From: an uncultured Bacilli bacterium
Lineage (GTDB): Bacteria > Bacillota_I > Bacilli_A > RF39 > UBA660
DNA length: 34,597 nucleotides
Reading direction: 5' to 3'
Assembly: GCA_944358405.1 (NCBI GenBank)
Contig: CALVQX010000061.1
Span: 1-34,597 of the forward strand
Part shown: positions 1 to 7,953 of the stretch, piece by piece
How the letters are laid out: each line of letters opens with the position of its first letter
Position numbering within the stretch: the first letter of the stretch is position 1
The notes under the pieces: model-generated
Told to the model about the DNA's origin: nothing
Databases searched by the model: none
What the model saw: the letters and a program-made list of their open reading frames with translations, nothing else
Position numbers and translations under genes: made by a program

Positions 1-190
1 AAGAAGAATTGTTTATTGACTTTGATTTAAAGCATTCTAATGATGTTTCAAATCTAATAAAATTATACATTAATTATTATAATTATAAAAGACCTAGTTA
101 TGCATTAAATTATAAAACCCCAATCCAATATAAAATTGAATCAGGATTTTAAGTGCATTTTTTTACTGTCTATTTTTTCTTGACTAGTGC
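1..190 (+). mobile_element. IS3-family element, right end (truncated by window)
   Basis: The window opens inside an insertion sequence. The last codons of an IS3-type transposase end at 152 and are followed by an A/T-rich tail. Read inward from about 188, that tail (TAGTCAAGAAAAAATAGACAGT) resembles the sequence at 34403-34426 near the other window edge (TAGACAGTCTAAAAAAGACACAGT). I infer these are the two terminal inverted repeats of one kind of element. The outer boundary near 188 is approximate because the flanking duplication cannot be seen. Confidence 0.6.
3..152 (+). CDS. IS3-family transposase OrfB, C-terminal fragment
   Basis: This open frame enters from the left edge and stops at 150-152. 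The visible end reads IKLYINYYNYKRPSYALNYK followed by TPIQYKIESGF. It matches the end of the IS3/IS150 integrase core (rve) domain, where a YNxxRPxxALxxKTPxxY block closes the protein. The DDE catalytic residues lie outside the window, so activity cannot be judged. Another copy of an IS3-type element begins at the right edge of the window in the same orientation. Confidence 0.82.
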   Translation, partial: EELFIDFDLKHSNDVSNLIKLYINYYNYKRPSYALNYKTPIQYKIESGF

Positions 191-256
191 ACTTTTGTGC
201 ACTTCTTTTTTAATATACACATTTAAGTGTTTAAGTAATATTAGGTACATAAAAAT

Positions 257-285
257 TTGACAAATGCATAAAATAATGATAAGAT
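257..285 (+). promoter_or_regulatory. Promoter of the asparagine T-box operon
   Basis: TTGACA (257-262) and TAAGAT (280-285) are separated by 17 bases, a near-consensus housekeeping promoter. Transcription should start at about 292, just before the T-box leader. Confidence 0.8.
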
Positions 286-299
286 GATCTATATTTTTA

Positions 300-572
300 A
301 AATGTTGAAGAAAAGAAGTAACTATTCTTTCCTTTTTGTAGAGAGCTTGTGGCTGGTGAAAACAAGTAAAAGAAAATAGTGAATAACATTTCTGAGTGCT
401 TAAAGAATTGAGTAGACTAAGCCGGGTGCAAACCGTTACATTTGCTAGATTTGTTGGAATCGAAAAGGGATTATGAAGAATAAAAAACTTTATAATAAAT
501 TGGGTGGCACCGCGGAAGACTAGTTTCGTCCCATAGTACAAATAGTATTATGGTACGGACTAGTCTTTTTAA
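300..572 (+). promoter_or_regulatory. T-box leader, specifier AAC (asparagine)
   Basis: Canonical T-box landmarks appear in order: GAAGTAA at the specifier-loop side, AGAGAG with a GGTGAAAA loop (about 340-361), the closing strand of Stem I, the T-box sequence GGGTGGCACCGCGG (502-515) and a terminator helix. Aligned on the remembered B. subtilis glyQS leader, the base after the GAA motif is followed by AAC at 385-387, an Asn codon. This agrees with asnS being the second downstream gene. Uncharged tRNA-Asn is expected to stabilise the antiterminator and allow transcription of the deacylase gene and asnS. Confidence 0.92.
516..570 (+). terminator. T-box regulated terminator
   Basis: AAGACTAGT (516-524) pairs perfectly with ACTAGTCTT (559-567), with an inner hairpin between them, and the helix runs into a T tract ending at 570. 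Its left arm follows the T-box sequence directly, as expected for the competing terminator. Confidence 0.88.
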
Positions 573-595
573 ATTTATGAAATGAGGGTGTTATT

Positions 596-1240
596 ATGAA
601 ACAATGCAGTGTATCAACACAAACAATAGCAATGCTTAGGAGTATTGGAATGTATTCTAAGGAAGATTTACGAAGATTACAAAAAATACAAAAAGCACAG
701 CAATTTTGTCAGTATTTACTTCGTCATGGAATTACTTATGATTTTTGTATTAAACATGGCGAAGTGTTAGGGTGTTTGGAATCTGATAAATATTATCAGA
801 GATTTCAAGATTACCTAGGAGAGGATTATGTTATCTGTAAAAACTTACTACTACAAGAAAGAAAAGGAGATAGGCAAAAATTTTTATTAATCACTAATAG
901 TCAAAAAAAAGTTGATTTAGCTAGCGTTAGGGAAACAATTGGAAGTAGAAAACTGGAATTTGTTGGAGAGGAAGAGATGCATAGAGTAATCGATGCTACA
1001 CCAGGTAATGTTTCTTTATTTTCTATTATGAATGATTCTAACCAAGAAGTGAAATTAGTGATTGATGAGGAATTATTAGATGCTTCTAGACTTGCCTTTC
1101 ATCCATTATACAATGGAATGAGCATCTTTTTACAACCGAAAGAATGCTTTAAATTTTTAAATATGATTGGCAGAGAAGCAATGATCGTCCCTATTGCCGA
1201 AAAGGAATTAGAAAAAGCCAAACAAAAGATATTAGCTTAA
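596..1240 (+). CDS. YbaK/ProX-like aminoacyl-tRNA deacylase (free-standing editing domain)
   Basis: This 214-residue protein has a helical N-terminal part (about 1-85) followed by a YbaK/ProX-type editing domain (about 88-205). Visible family features are the KFLLITNSQKKVDL strand with lysines, the VIDATPGNVSLFSI stretch that matches the family's TPGxVSPF block, VKLVIDEELL, and the FHPLYNG turn. Family members hydrolyse mis-charged tRNA in the cytoplasm, classically Ala- or Cys-tRNA(Pro). Here the gene lies directly under an Asn T-box and is followed by asnS after 99 bases, so its regulation follows tRNA-Asn charging. The overall length and extra N-terminal region resemble PrdX-like proteins. 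Substrate assignment is uncertain; the fold assignment is fairly firm. Confidence 0.78.
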   Translation: MKQCSVSTQTIAMLRSIGMYSKEDLRRLQKIQKAQQFCQYLLRHGITYDFCIKHGEVLGCLESDKYYQRFQDYLGEDYVICKNLLLQERKGDRQKFLLITNSQKKVDLASVRETIGSRKLEFVGEEEMHRVIDATPGNVSLFSIMNDSNQEVKLVIDEELLDASRLAFHPLYNGMSIFLQPKECFKFLNMIGREAMIVPIAEKELEKAKQKILA

Positions 1241-1339
1241 TAAAGTCCCTTAGATTTTAAGATGATTTTATAAAAAAGGCTCCACAAACTATAGAGCAAC
1301 ACTAAAATAAATGATATACTAATTAAAGGAGGAATAATT

Positions 1340-2722
1340 ATGTTAATTGATGCGAAAGAGTTATATGAAAAATTAGATGACTATATGGAAAAAGAGGTTA
1401 CCATTCAAGGTTGGATACGTAATCATCGAAAACAAAAAGAATTTGGCTTTATTGATTTTAATGACGGTACATGTTTTCAAAATATTCAAATCGTTTATGA
1501 TAATAAATTGAACTGTTTTGAGGAAGTTCAAAAATTACATGTTGGGTGTGCAATTGAAGTTATAGGAAAAGTAGTAGCTTCTCCTGCTAAGGGACAAGAA
1601 TTCGAAATTTCTATGGAAAAAATTCAACTATTAGGAGACTGTCCTGAAGATTATCCAATTCAACCAAAAAGACATTCTCGGGAATTTTTAAGAGAACAAG
1701 CCTATCTTCGTCCAAGAACGAATTTGTTTAATGCAGTATTTCGCCTACGAAGTGTAGCAGCAATGGCAATTCATGAGTATTTTCAGAGTCATAACTATGT
1801 TTATGTTCATACTCCATTAATTACAACTGCTGATTGTGAAGGTTCGGATCAAATGTTTAAGATTACTACATTAGATTTGAATCATTTACCTATGGTAGAT
1901 GGGAAAGTAGATATGTCTCGTGACTTATTTGGCAAACAAGCCTATATTACTGGTACAGGACAATTACATGGAGAAGCCTTTGCTATGGCTTATAAAAAAA
2001 TTTATACGTTTGGGCCAACTTTTCGTACCGAAAATTCCAACACAAAGACACATGCGAATGAATTTTGGATGATTGAGCCAGAAATTGCCTTTTGTGATTT
2101 AAATGGTCTTATGGATATCGAAGAAGAGATGCTAAAATTTGTAGTATCTTATGTACTAAAACATTGTAAGACAGAGATACAGTTCTTTGATTCTTTTGTA
2201 GAAAAGGGATTAAAGGAAAAGTTAGAAAAATTAGTTTCTTCGAAGTTTGTTCGTATTTCTCACCATGATGTAGTGGATATTTTGAAAAAAGCAGATGTAT
2301 CTTTTGAATTTACGCCAGACTATTCTGAAGATATTGCCAAGGAACATGAGCGATATATCACAGAATATTTTGATGGTCCAGTATTTATTACAGATTGGCC
2401 TAAGGATATTAAAGCTTGGTATATGAAGACAAATGAAGATGGAAAGACTGTTGCTGCTGTTGATCTAGAAGTTCCTGGAGCAGGAGAGTTAATGGGCGGT
2501 AGTCAACGTGAAGAAGACTATGATAAATTAATCTCTCGTGCACGTGAAATGGGAGTGGATGAGAGTACAGTGGATTGGTTCTGTAATTTGCGACGTTATG
2601 GTGGATGCTATCATTCTGGATTTGGAATGGGATTTGAACGTTTGTTAATTTATTTGACAGGAGTTGAAAATATTCGTGATGTCATACCATTCCCTAGAAC
2701 ACCAGGAAATTGTGAATATTAA
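1340..2722 (+). CDS. asnS: Asparaginyl-tRNA synthetase
   Basis: AsnRS (460 residues) attaches asparagine to tRNA-Asn in the cytoplasm. An N-terminal OB-fold anticodon-binding domain (about 15-100, starting VTIQGWIRNHRKQKEFGFID) is followed by a class II catalytic core. Motif 2 appears as FGPTFRTENSNTKTHANEFW, followed by MIEPEIAF, and motif 3 as GFGMGFERLLIYLTG near the end. The asparagine-type ending RTPGNCEY distinguishes it from AspRS. A strong AAAGGAGG site precedes the ATG. It is the second gene after the AAC T-box and ends before a strong terminator, so the unit is deacylase-asnS. Length matches the family. Confidence 0.97.
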   Translation: MLIDAKELYEKLDDYMEKEVTIQGWIRNHRKQKEFGFIDFNDGTCFQNIQIVYDNKLNCFEEVQKLHVGCAIEVIGKVVASPAKGQEFEISMEKIQLLGDCPEDYPIQPKRHSREFLREQAYLRPRTNLFNAVFRLRSVAAMAIHEYFQSHNYVYVHTPLITTADCEGSDQMFKITTLDLNHLPMVDGKVDMSRDLFGKQAYITGTGQLHGEAFAMAYKKIYTFGPTFRTENSNTKTHANEFWMIEPEIAFCDLNGLMDIEEEMLKFVVSYVLKHCKTEIQFFDSFVEKGLKEKLEKLVSSKFVRISHHDVVDILKKADVSFEFTPDYSEDIAKEHERYITEYFDGPVFITDWPKDIKAWYMKTNEDGKTVAAVDLEVPGAGELMGGSQREEDYDKLISRAREMGVDESTVDWFCNLRRYGGCYHSGFGMGFERLLIYLTGVENIRDVIPFPRTPGNCEY

Positions 2723-2731
2723 GTAATATAC

Positions 2732-2770
2732 AAGTTTACATTTCAAAAGTGTAAACTTTTCTTTTTTTTT
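2732..2770 (+). terminator. Terminator after asnS
   Basis: AAGTTTACA (2732-2740) pairs with TGTAAACTT (2750-2758) around TTTCAAAAG and is followed by a long T run. It is a clear intrinsic terminator just after the stop codon. Confidence 0.92.
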
Positions 2771-2777
2771 ATTATTT

Positions 2778-2808
2778 TTGATCAATATCAGGAAATATAT
2801 GGTAAAAT
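2778..2808 (+). promoter_or_regulatory. Probable promoter of the PP2C gene
   Basis: TTGATC at 2778 is followed by TATGGTAAAAT (2798-2808). Spacing to TAAAAT is 19 bases, so the exact -10 element is uncertain. A similar TATGATAAAAT string precedes sepF. Confidence 0.45.
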
Positions 2809-2838
2809 GAAAGAACCCCCCAAAAAAGGAGTTGAGTC

Positions 2839-3648
2839 ATGAAAACAGATTATATTATGCAGAAAAAGACGAATAAAGGGTTAAAAAGGGATCATAATGA
2901 AGATAGTGTGATTATTATGAATCATCCTAATCATGATGGTATTAAATTATTAGCAATTGCCGATGGGATGGGTGGAAGGAAAGATGGAGAAATCGCTTCT
3001 AAATATATTGTTGATAGTCTTTGTGAATGGTTTGTTCATACAGAAGTAGAGCTATTAAATCAAACAGAGCAGATCTCTAAAACTCTTTCAGAACTTATCT
3101 CTAAATGGAATGCAGAGCTAATTCAGATGTATGGGGAAAATCGATTGGGAACGACATTAACGATGGCCCTAGTAAATTTTACTAAGACAATTATTTTAAA
3201 TATTGGAGATTCTAGATGTTACGTTTACAAGGATAAAAATTTAATTCAAGTGACGGAAGATGATTCAGAAGTATGGATGTATTATAAATATGGAAAAGTA
3301 GACAAGGAGGATTTAAGATATTTTTCAACGAGCAATATTATCAATGCTTGTATTGGCCTTTCTTACGAGCTATGTCTACCAACGATTTTAGTTCAAGACA
3401 ATGAGGATTATGACTTATTATTGCTAGTTACTGATGGAATTACGGATTTGCTAACAGATGAGAAAATTAAATTTCTAATTCATAATAATCGTAAAGAGCA
3501 GATTCTAGATGCTTTAATTCAGGAAGCAATTTATGTAGATCAGGAATTATTTGTTCCAAGTAAACTCAAAGATCAATATTTTGAACGTTTCTTTGTACCA
3601 GAGCATGGAAAAGATGATGCAACAGCTGCGATTTTTATTAAAAATTAG
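2839..3648 (+). CDS. PP2C-family serine/threonine protein phosphatase (Stp/PrpC-like)
   Basis: This 269-residue PPM/PP2C phosphatase removes phosphate from Ser/Thr residues using two metal ions. The metal-binding motifs are visible: RDHNEDS near the N-terminus, ADGMGG, LGTTLTMALV, NIGDSRCYVY, VTDGITDLL and the C-terminal GKDDATAAIF. No transmembrane segment is seen, so it is cytoplasmic. In most Bacillota the partner Ser/Thr kinase is encoded next to it, but no kinase gene lies beside it here. The ATG follows an AAAAAAGGAG site. A predicted lipoprotein follows after about 50 bases. Family assignment is firm; the target proteins are unknown. Confidence 0.93.
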   Translation: MKTDYIMQKKTNKGLKRDHNEDSVIIMNHPNHDGIKLLAIADGMGGRKDGEIASKYIVDSLCEWFVHTEVELLNQTEQISKTLSELISKWNAELIQMYGENRLGTTLTMALVNFTKTIILNIGDSRCYVYKDKNLIQVTEDDSEVWMYYKYGKVDKEDLRYFSTSNIINACIGLSYELCLPTILVQDNEDYDLLLLVTDGITDLLTDEKIKFLIHNNRKEQILDALIQEAIYVDQELFVPSKLKDQYFERFFVPEHGKDDATAAIFIKN

Positions 3649-3702
3649 AATTCTAGTATAAAAAAGTTATTTTTTTCCATTCTATAAATGGGAGGAAATA
3701 AG

Positions 3703-4266
3703 ATGAAAAAAATATTCATTGCTTTCGTTATTGTTTTACTTTTATGTACTGGTTGTATGACGACTGAGGTCACTCCTACTAGAAGAGTAGAAGAGTTATT
3801 AGGAAAATATCAATCTATGGATAGTGCTGTCTTGTCTCAGTTAGATAGTATTATTGATGCAGAACAGTATATGTCAGAGGAGCAAAAAGAACAATATCGT
3901 TCTTTAATGGAGAAACAATATCAAAACTTATCTTATAAGATTGAGAATGAGGAAATTGATGGCGAGACTGCAACAGTCGATGTAGAAATTGAAGTACTTG
4001 ATTATGCTACTTCAATTGCAAAATCGAAGGAGTATTATAGAGAACATCCTGAAGAATTTAAGAAAACATCTTCTAGTGATAATACTTCTCAAAGTATAGA
4101 TAGTGATTCAGAATATATTGATTATAAAATAAAAGAATTAAAAAATGTATCTGATAAAGTGAAATATGATATGACATTTTATCTTACTAAAGTAGATGGA
4201 GAATGGAAGTTAGATGATATGAGTGATATTGATAGGCAAAAAATCCATGGATTATATGAGTCATAA
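3703..4266 (+). CDS. Predicted lipoprotein of unknown function
   Basis: I place the start at the ATG at 3703, preceded by GGGAGG; an in-frame ATG at 3688 overlaps that site. The 187-residue product begins MKKIFIAFVIVLLLCTGC, a lipoprotein signal peptide with Cys18 as likely lipidation site (the residue before it is Gly). The mature part is charged and helical at first, then has an alternating strand-like segment (ATVDVEIEVLDYA) and ends with VDGEWKLDDMSD, a pattern common in NTF2-like/DUF4878-type extracytoplasmic domains. A Ser/Asp-rich linker lies near residues 125-140. It follows the PP2C gene and ends at a terminator. No specific function can be given. Confidence 0.72.
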   Translation: MKKIFIAFVIVLLLCTGCMTTEVTPTRRVEELLGKYQSMDSAVLSQLDSIIDAEQYMSEEQKEQYRSLMEKQYQNLSYKIENEEIDGETATVDVEIEVLDYATSIAKSKEYYREHPEEFKKTSSSDNTSQSIDSDSEYIDYKIKELKNVSDKVKYDMTFYLTKVDGEWKLDDMSDIDRQKIHGLYES

Positions 4267-4280
4267 AAAAAATATTTGGA

Positions 4281-4308
4281 AAAAAGTCAATTAATGACTT
4301 TTTTTTTA
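4281..4308 (+). terminator. Terminator after lipoprotein gene
   Basis: AAAAAGTCA (4281-4289) pairs with TGACTTTTT (4295-4303), followed by more T residues. It separates the phosphatase/lipoprotein pair from the HerA-like gene. Confidence 0.88.
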
Positions 4309-4357
4309 TTGTATTTTTTGATATACTTTTCTATAGATAGAATAGAGGGTGTTGAAC

Positions 4358-6385
4358 ATGTTAGGAAACATTACAGAAATTATTGATAATAATGTTATCG
4401 TAGAACTTTCAATTGATATTAACAGTCAACCTAATTTGGTTAATCTACATGTTGTTTTTGAAGATGATAAAAAGAAAGTCGTAGGTGAAATAGTCAAAGT
4501 TACACAGACTGCTTTGACGGCAAATATTGTGGGTGAATTAGAAAATGGAGGATTTACTCCTGGAGCAACTTCTAAACCCGCTTTTAATGCCAAGGTTCGC
4601 TTGATCGAGTTGGAAGAATTGGAAAAGATTTTGGGAGATCAAAAAGTTTCTTCTGGCGAAACTAATTTTGGTACTAGTAATGTATATGCCGGATACAAAA
4701 TTAACGTTAGTATTAATGATTTCTTTAGCAACCATTTTTCTATTTTAGGAAATAGTGGTGCCGGTAAGAGTTGTACTGTTGCTTCTATTTTACAGAAATT
4801 ATTTATTAGTAGTCCAACACCACCTGTGAATTCTCATTTGTTTTTCTTTGATGCTTATGGAGAGTATACAAAAGCATTTGGAAAATTGCATGATGTAAAT
4901 CCTTTGTTAAATTATAAAACTTATACAACGAATACAAAGTATCCTGATACGGAAATTTTAAGAATTCCTGTTTGGCTTTTAGATGTAGATGATCTAGCTT
5001 TGCTTTTAGATGCTAATAATCCTACCCAACTTCCAATTTTGGAAAAGACACTAAAACTAGTTCCAATTTTAACAGGAAATTCAGAAGCAGTAGTTCGTAA
5101 GAAAAATGATATTATTGCTCGTGCACTACAAGATATTTTATTATCAGGAAATGATTCTACGAAGATTCGTGACCAAGTAATTGCTGTTTTAACTAAGTTT
5201 AATACTCCTGAATTGAATTTGGAAAGTCAAATTGTTCAACCCGGATACATTCGTACTTTAAAACAATGCTTGTTTGTAGATAAAACAGGAAAGATGCAAG
5301 AAATGGAACTTGTAGTTGAATTTATCCGAGGATATATCAATGAAGAAGAAGAAGAAATTCGGGAAGAAGATAAAAACCCATTTTATTCTTTATCTGATCT
5401 TGAACTAGCTATGGATTTTGCTTTAATTAGTGAGGGTATTTTAAAGAGTGAAAAAGTCTTTGACTATGCTAATGTACTTAGTGTGCGACTACATACATTA
5501 GCTAGCGGTGAATCCAAAGAATATTTTTCTTATCCTAATTTTGTAACAAAAGATCAATTTATTGAATCGCTGGTTCATACTCCAAAAGGAGAACCATGCC
5601 AAATTGTAAACTTTAATATTAACTATATTGACGATCGTATGGCCAAAGTAATTACTAAGATTTTATCTAGAATGTTATTTTTAAAAGCGAGCACTACACT
5701 ACCTCGTGGTAGCAGAGCTTTTCATATTATTATTGAGGAAGCACATCGTTATGTTATTAAAGACCGTGATACTGATTTACTTGGCTATAACATTTTTGAA
5801 CGAATTACTAAAGAGGGACGTAAATATGGTGTGTTCCTAGGTTTGATTACACAACGTCCAAGCGAACTTTCTGATACTTGTATTTCCCAATGTGCTAATT
5901 TCGTTATTTTGCGTACTCTACATCCAAAAGATTTGGACTATATCCGCGATATGGTGCCTAATATTTCATCAGAAATCGTTCAACAATTGAAAAGCTTAAA
6001 ACCAGGAAACTGTATTGCTTTCGGAAATGCCTTTAAAGTTCCCATTTCTATGTATATTGATTTACCAAATCCACGACCACTTTCTAACAACGTTGATTTG
6101 GAGGTTGTATGGTATCAAAGTATTCAACCGCAACCAGTAGTGCAGCCTTCGGCAATTCCTACTGGAGTCGGAGGAGCAAGGTTTATCCCACCAGCTGTTG
6201 CTATGGGAAATGCCACTCCAACTTATCAATTACCTGTAGCTCAGGCACCAACTCCACCACCAGTTCCAGTTGCTACTGGACCGAAGTTTGTAGATCCGGC
6301 ACAAGTTGCTTCTGTTGTAAATGATACTTCTGATTCAACTGGTGCGATTGCTCCTAATGGGGTTGCTGTTCCATCGACTTCTTAA
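4358..6385 (+). CDS. HerA-like hexameric ATPase/helicase (DUF87 family)
   Basis: The start is taken at ATG 4358, seven bases after AGAGGGTG. The 675-residue product has an N-terminal HAS-barrel-like beta domain (about 1-95), then a FtsK/HerA-type P-loop ATPase. Walker A is GNSGAGKS at residues 131-138, a Walker B-like FHIIIEEAH contains Glu460-Glu461, and LGLITQRPSEL provides the sensor/arginine region. The last ~80 residues are rich in Pro, Ala and Val and look disordered. HerA proteins are DNA-pumping ring ATPases, in archaea paired with NurA nuclease; some bacterial relatives serve in defence. No nuclease partner is adjacent. The gene precedes sepF and divIVA, suggesting a role tied to chromosome or division biology, but that is inference. 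Confidence 0.85.
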   Translation: MLGNITEIIDNNVIVELSIDINSQPNLVNLHVVFEDDKKKVVGEIVKVTQTALTANIVGELENGGFTPGATSKPAFNAKVRLIELEELEKILGDQKVSSGETNFGTSNVYAGYKINVSINDFFSNHFSILGNSGAGKSCTVASILQKLFISSPTPPVNSHLFFFDAYGEYTKAFGKLHDVNPLLNYKTYTTNTKYPDTEILRIPVWLLDVDDLALLLDANNPTQLPILEKTLKLVPILTGNSEAVVRKKNDIIARALQDILLSGNDSTKIRDQVIAVLTKFNTPELNLESQIVQPGYIRTLKQCLFVDKTGKMQEMELVVEFIRGYINEEEEEIREEDKNPFYSLSDLELAMDFALISEGILKSEKVFDYANVLSVRLHTLASGESKEYFSYPNFVTKDQFIESLVHTPKGEPCQIVNFNINYIDDRMAKVITKILSRMLFLKASTTLPRGSRAFHIIIEEAHRYVIKDRDTDLLGYNIFERITKEGRKYGVFLGLITQRPSELSDTCISQCANFVILRTLHPKDLDYIRDMVPNISSEIVQQLKSLKPGNCIAFGNAFKVPISMYIDLPNPRPLSNNVDLEVVWYQSIQPQPVVQPSAIPTGVGGARFIPPAVAMGNATPTYQLPVAQAPTPPPVPVATGPKFVDPAQVASVVNDTSDSTGAIAPNGVAVPSTS

Positions 6386-6389
6386 ATTT

Positions 6390-6417
6390 TTGCTTTTTCT
6401 TTTCTTAGATTTATGAT
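6390..6417 (+). promoter_or_regulatory. Probable promoter of sepF-divIVA
   Basis: TTGCTT (6390-6395) and TATGAT (6412-6417) are 16 bases apart, in the short gap before sepF. The overlapping TAAAAT gives an alternative -10. Confidence 0.55.
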
Positions 6418-6463
6418 AAAATGAAATATAGTAAATACAAATACTAAATTGGAGGATAGATTT

Positions 6464-6907
6464 ATGGCTTTAGATAAATTAAAAAACTTGTTGGTTGGAA
6501 ATGAAGATGGAGAGAATGAAGACGTTACTCCAGATGAAGAGTTTTATACCACCACTAGAGAAGAATATCATGCTGCCAATGGAGTTGCCGGTAGCAAAAT
6601 GATGCTATTAGAACCTCGAGCTTATTCAGAAAGTCAACAAATTGCGGATTATTTAAAGAATCGAAGTGCAGTAGTTGTGAATTTAAAGAGGGTTACTCCG
6701 GATCAAGCAAAAAGGATTGTTGACTTCCTATATGGTACAATTTATGCGATTGGGGGAGATCTTCAAAAATTAGGTGGCGGCATTTTCTTGTGTACTCCTA
6801 ATAATGTGAATGTAGAAGGTAAGATTAGTGATGATAACACTCCTTCCAAATCAGTTCGTGGTAAAAAGGAGAAGGAAAAAGAAACAGAAGAAGATGATTT
6901 TTTCTAG
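6464..6907 (+). CDS. sepF: Cell division protein SepF
   Basis: The start is ATG 6464, 8 bases after GGAGG; a TTG at 6449 overlaps the ribosome binding site and is not used. The 147-residue protein has the SepF plan: an N-terminal membrane-targeting helix ([12 protein letters not shown]), an acidic variable linker, and a C-terminal core (about 50-120) with [20 protein letters not shown] and [20 protein letters not shown], which form the SepF dimer domain. SepF anchors FtsZ to the membrane and shapes the division ring. An acidic/basic low-complexity tail follows. divIVA begins 27 bases downstream, a common pairing in Bacillota. Confidence 0.95.
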   Translation: MALDKLKNLLVGNEDGENEDVTPDEEFYTTTREEYHAANGVAGSKMMLLEPRAYSESQQIADYLKNRSAVVVNLKRVTPDQAKRIVDFLYGTIYAIGGDLQKLGGGIFLCTPNNVNVEGKISDDNTPSKSVRGKKEKEKETEEDDFF

Positions 6908-6934
6908 AATTTGATGCTGTTCTGAGGTGATTAT

Positions 6935-7372
6935 ATGGAAAAATTTAGTTATGAAGCTAATGGATATAATCGCAAAGAAGTCAATCAATTTGTTAGTGAT
7001 GTAATTACTCAGACTGAGGGAATTATTACTCGATGTAAGAAGCAGAATGCCGAATTAGAAAAATTAAAGGCCGAGTTAGAGCACTATAAAAATTTGGAGG
7101 ATACTTTGAAAGTTGCGATTATGAAAGCAGAAGAAACCGGAGACAATATTAAACGAATGGCTCTAGAAGAGTCCCAAATGATTGTTACGGATGCGAAACA
7201 TAATGCAAGTAGAATTGTAAACGAGGCTTTATTAAAGGCAGAAAAAATCGAGAACAATGCAGCAATTTTAGAAAAGAATATGAAGATTTTTAAGCGTAAG
7301 TTAAAAGTAATTATGGAGCAACAGATGGCTGTTGTTGATGAAATAGAAGTTTTAGAACTAGATCCTAAGTAG
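6935..7372 (+). CDS. divIVA: DivIVA-domain cell division/polarity protein
   Basis: This 145-residue protein opens with FSYEANGYNRKEVNQFVSDV, the DivIVA/GpsB lipid-binding N-terminal signature, and continues as an almost uninterrupted coiled coil (about 30-135). DivIVA proteins bind negatively curved membrane at septa and poles and recruit division or chromosome-anchoring partners. It lies directly after sepF with the same orientation and no promoter between. The stop codon lies inside the loop of the operon terminator. The length suggests a short DivIVA rather than a long Min-type protein. Confidence 0.92.
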   Translation: MEKFSYEANGYNRKEVNQFVSDVITQTEGIITRCKKQNAELEKLKAELEHYKNLEDTLKVAIMKAEETGDNIKRMALEESQMIVTDAKHNASRIVNEALLKAEKIENNAAILEKNMKIFKRKLKVIMEQQMAVVDEIEVLELDPK

Positions 7373-7383
7373 GGTCTTTTTTT
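7361..7383 (+). terminator. Terminator overlapping divIVA stop codon
   Basis: GATCCT (7361-7366) pairs with AGGGTC (7371-7376, one G:U pair) and is followed by seven T residues. The loop contains the TAG stop codon of divIVA. Confidence 0.8.
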
Positions 7384-7391
7384 GTTAATAA

Positions 7392-7607
7392 GGAATTTGC
7401 TTTATTAAAATGCAAATTTGAAAACTTGATAAAAACATTTGGTTGTACTAGATTTGTATTCAATCATTATTTAGAGAAAGTAAAAGATGTAAGTGTTAGA
7501 AGCTTAATATGTCTAGAATATGGTAGTTATCATGGTAGAGATTATAATGCAGTTACAATATTATGTTTGAAGGACGAAAGAAATATAATATGTTAGAATT
7601 AAAATAG
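7392..7607 (+). pseudogene. Internally deleted TnpB (IS200/IS605 accessory protein) remnant
   Basis: Translation from about 7392 gives NLIKTFGCTRFVFNHYLEKV, which is the N-terminal block of TnpB, joined after a few codons to ICLEYGSYHGRDYNAV, which matches the C-terminal zinc-ribbon/RuvC III block (CSxCGSYHDRDYNA). The hundreds of residues normally between them are gone, so this is a deletion remnant. A one-base shift then gives NIMFEGRKKYNMLELK and a stop at 7605-7607, the usual TnpB ending. No active protein can be made. The same kind of 3' end recurs near 27957. Confidence 0.8.
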
Positions 7608-7735
7608 AAAAATGAAAAACAAAAGAAAACTACGCTAGCAACTACCTTCTGTTAGGTTTGTTAGGAAGTAGGGATATCTAGTCTAGGAAGCAGGATGATT
7701 GGAAGGTGATATCAAGGCGAATTAAGTTTACTTAT
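7608..7735 (+). repeat. IS200/IS605-type right end, copy A
   Basis: After the TnpB stop comes a structured tail with CTACCTTC and GGAAGTAG able to pair (about 7643-7674), then AGGAAGCAGG, AAGGTGAT and AATTAAGTTTACTTAT ending near 7735. The last 60 bases align with tails ending near 26944 and 28105. In related elements this region holds the right-end hairpin and, on RNA, the omega-RNA scaffold, so the three are likely decayed copies of one family. Confidence 0.65.
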
Positions 7736-7953
7736 CCAGTGCAGGAGGTGTTATCATTTAACTATGGGATGCTTAATGCCCTTTATCGACAAAGGTTTCT
7801 TAATGAAATTGAGGTATCCTGTGAATTTGAAGATATGGAAAAAAGAAATTTAGCGAAGTTTATTTCTAATATTTTTCCTACTAGAAATAGAGATAGTTCT
7901 TCTTTATTTCCTGTTGCCAAGAAGTATTTTCTTAAAACTGATACGCCAAAGCA

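Noticed and set aside
170-541. Minus-strand 123-codon frame
   Set aside because: It lies over the T-box leader and its terminator, has no ribosome binding site and no domain; the leader explains the sequence.
2839-3648. Stp with its kinase PrkC operon
   Set aside because: No protein kinase gene is present beside it in this window.
6109-6324. Alternative frame in the HerA-like tail
   Set aside because: The Pro/Ala-rich main frame explains the base pattern; the alternative has no start signal.
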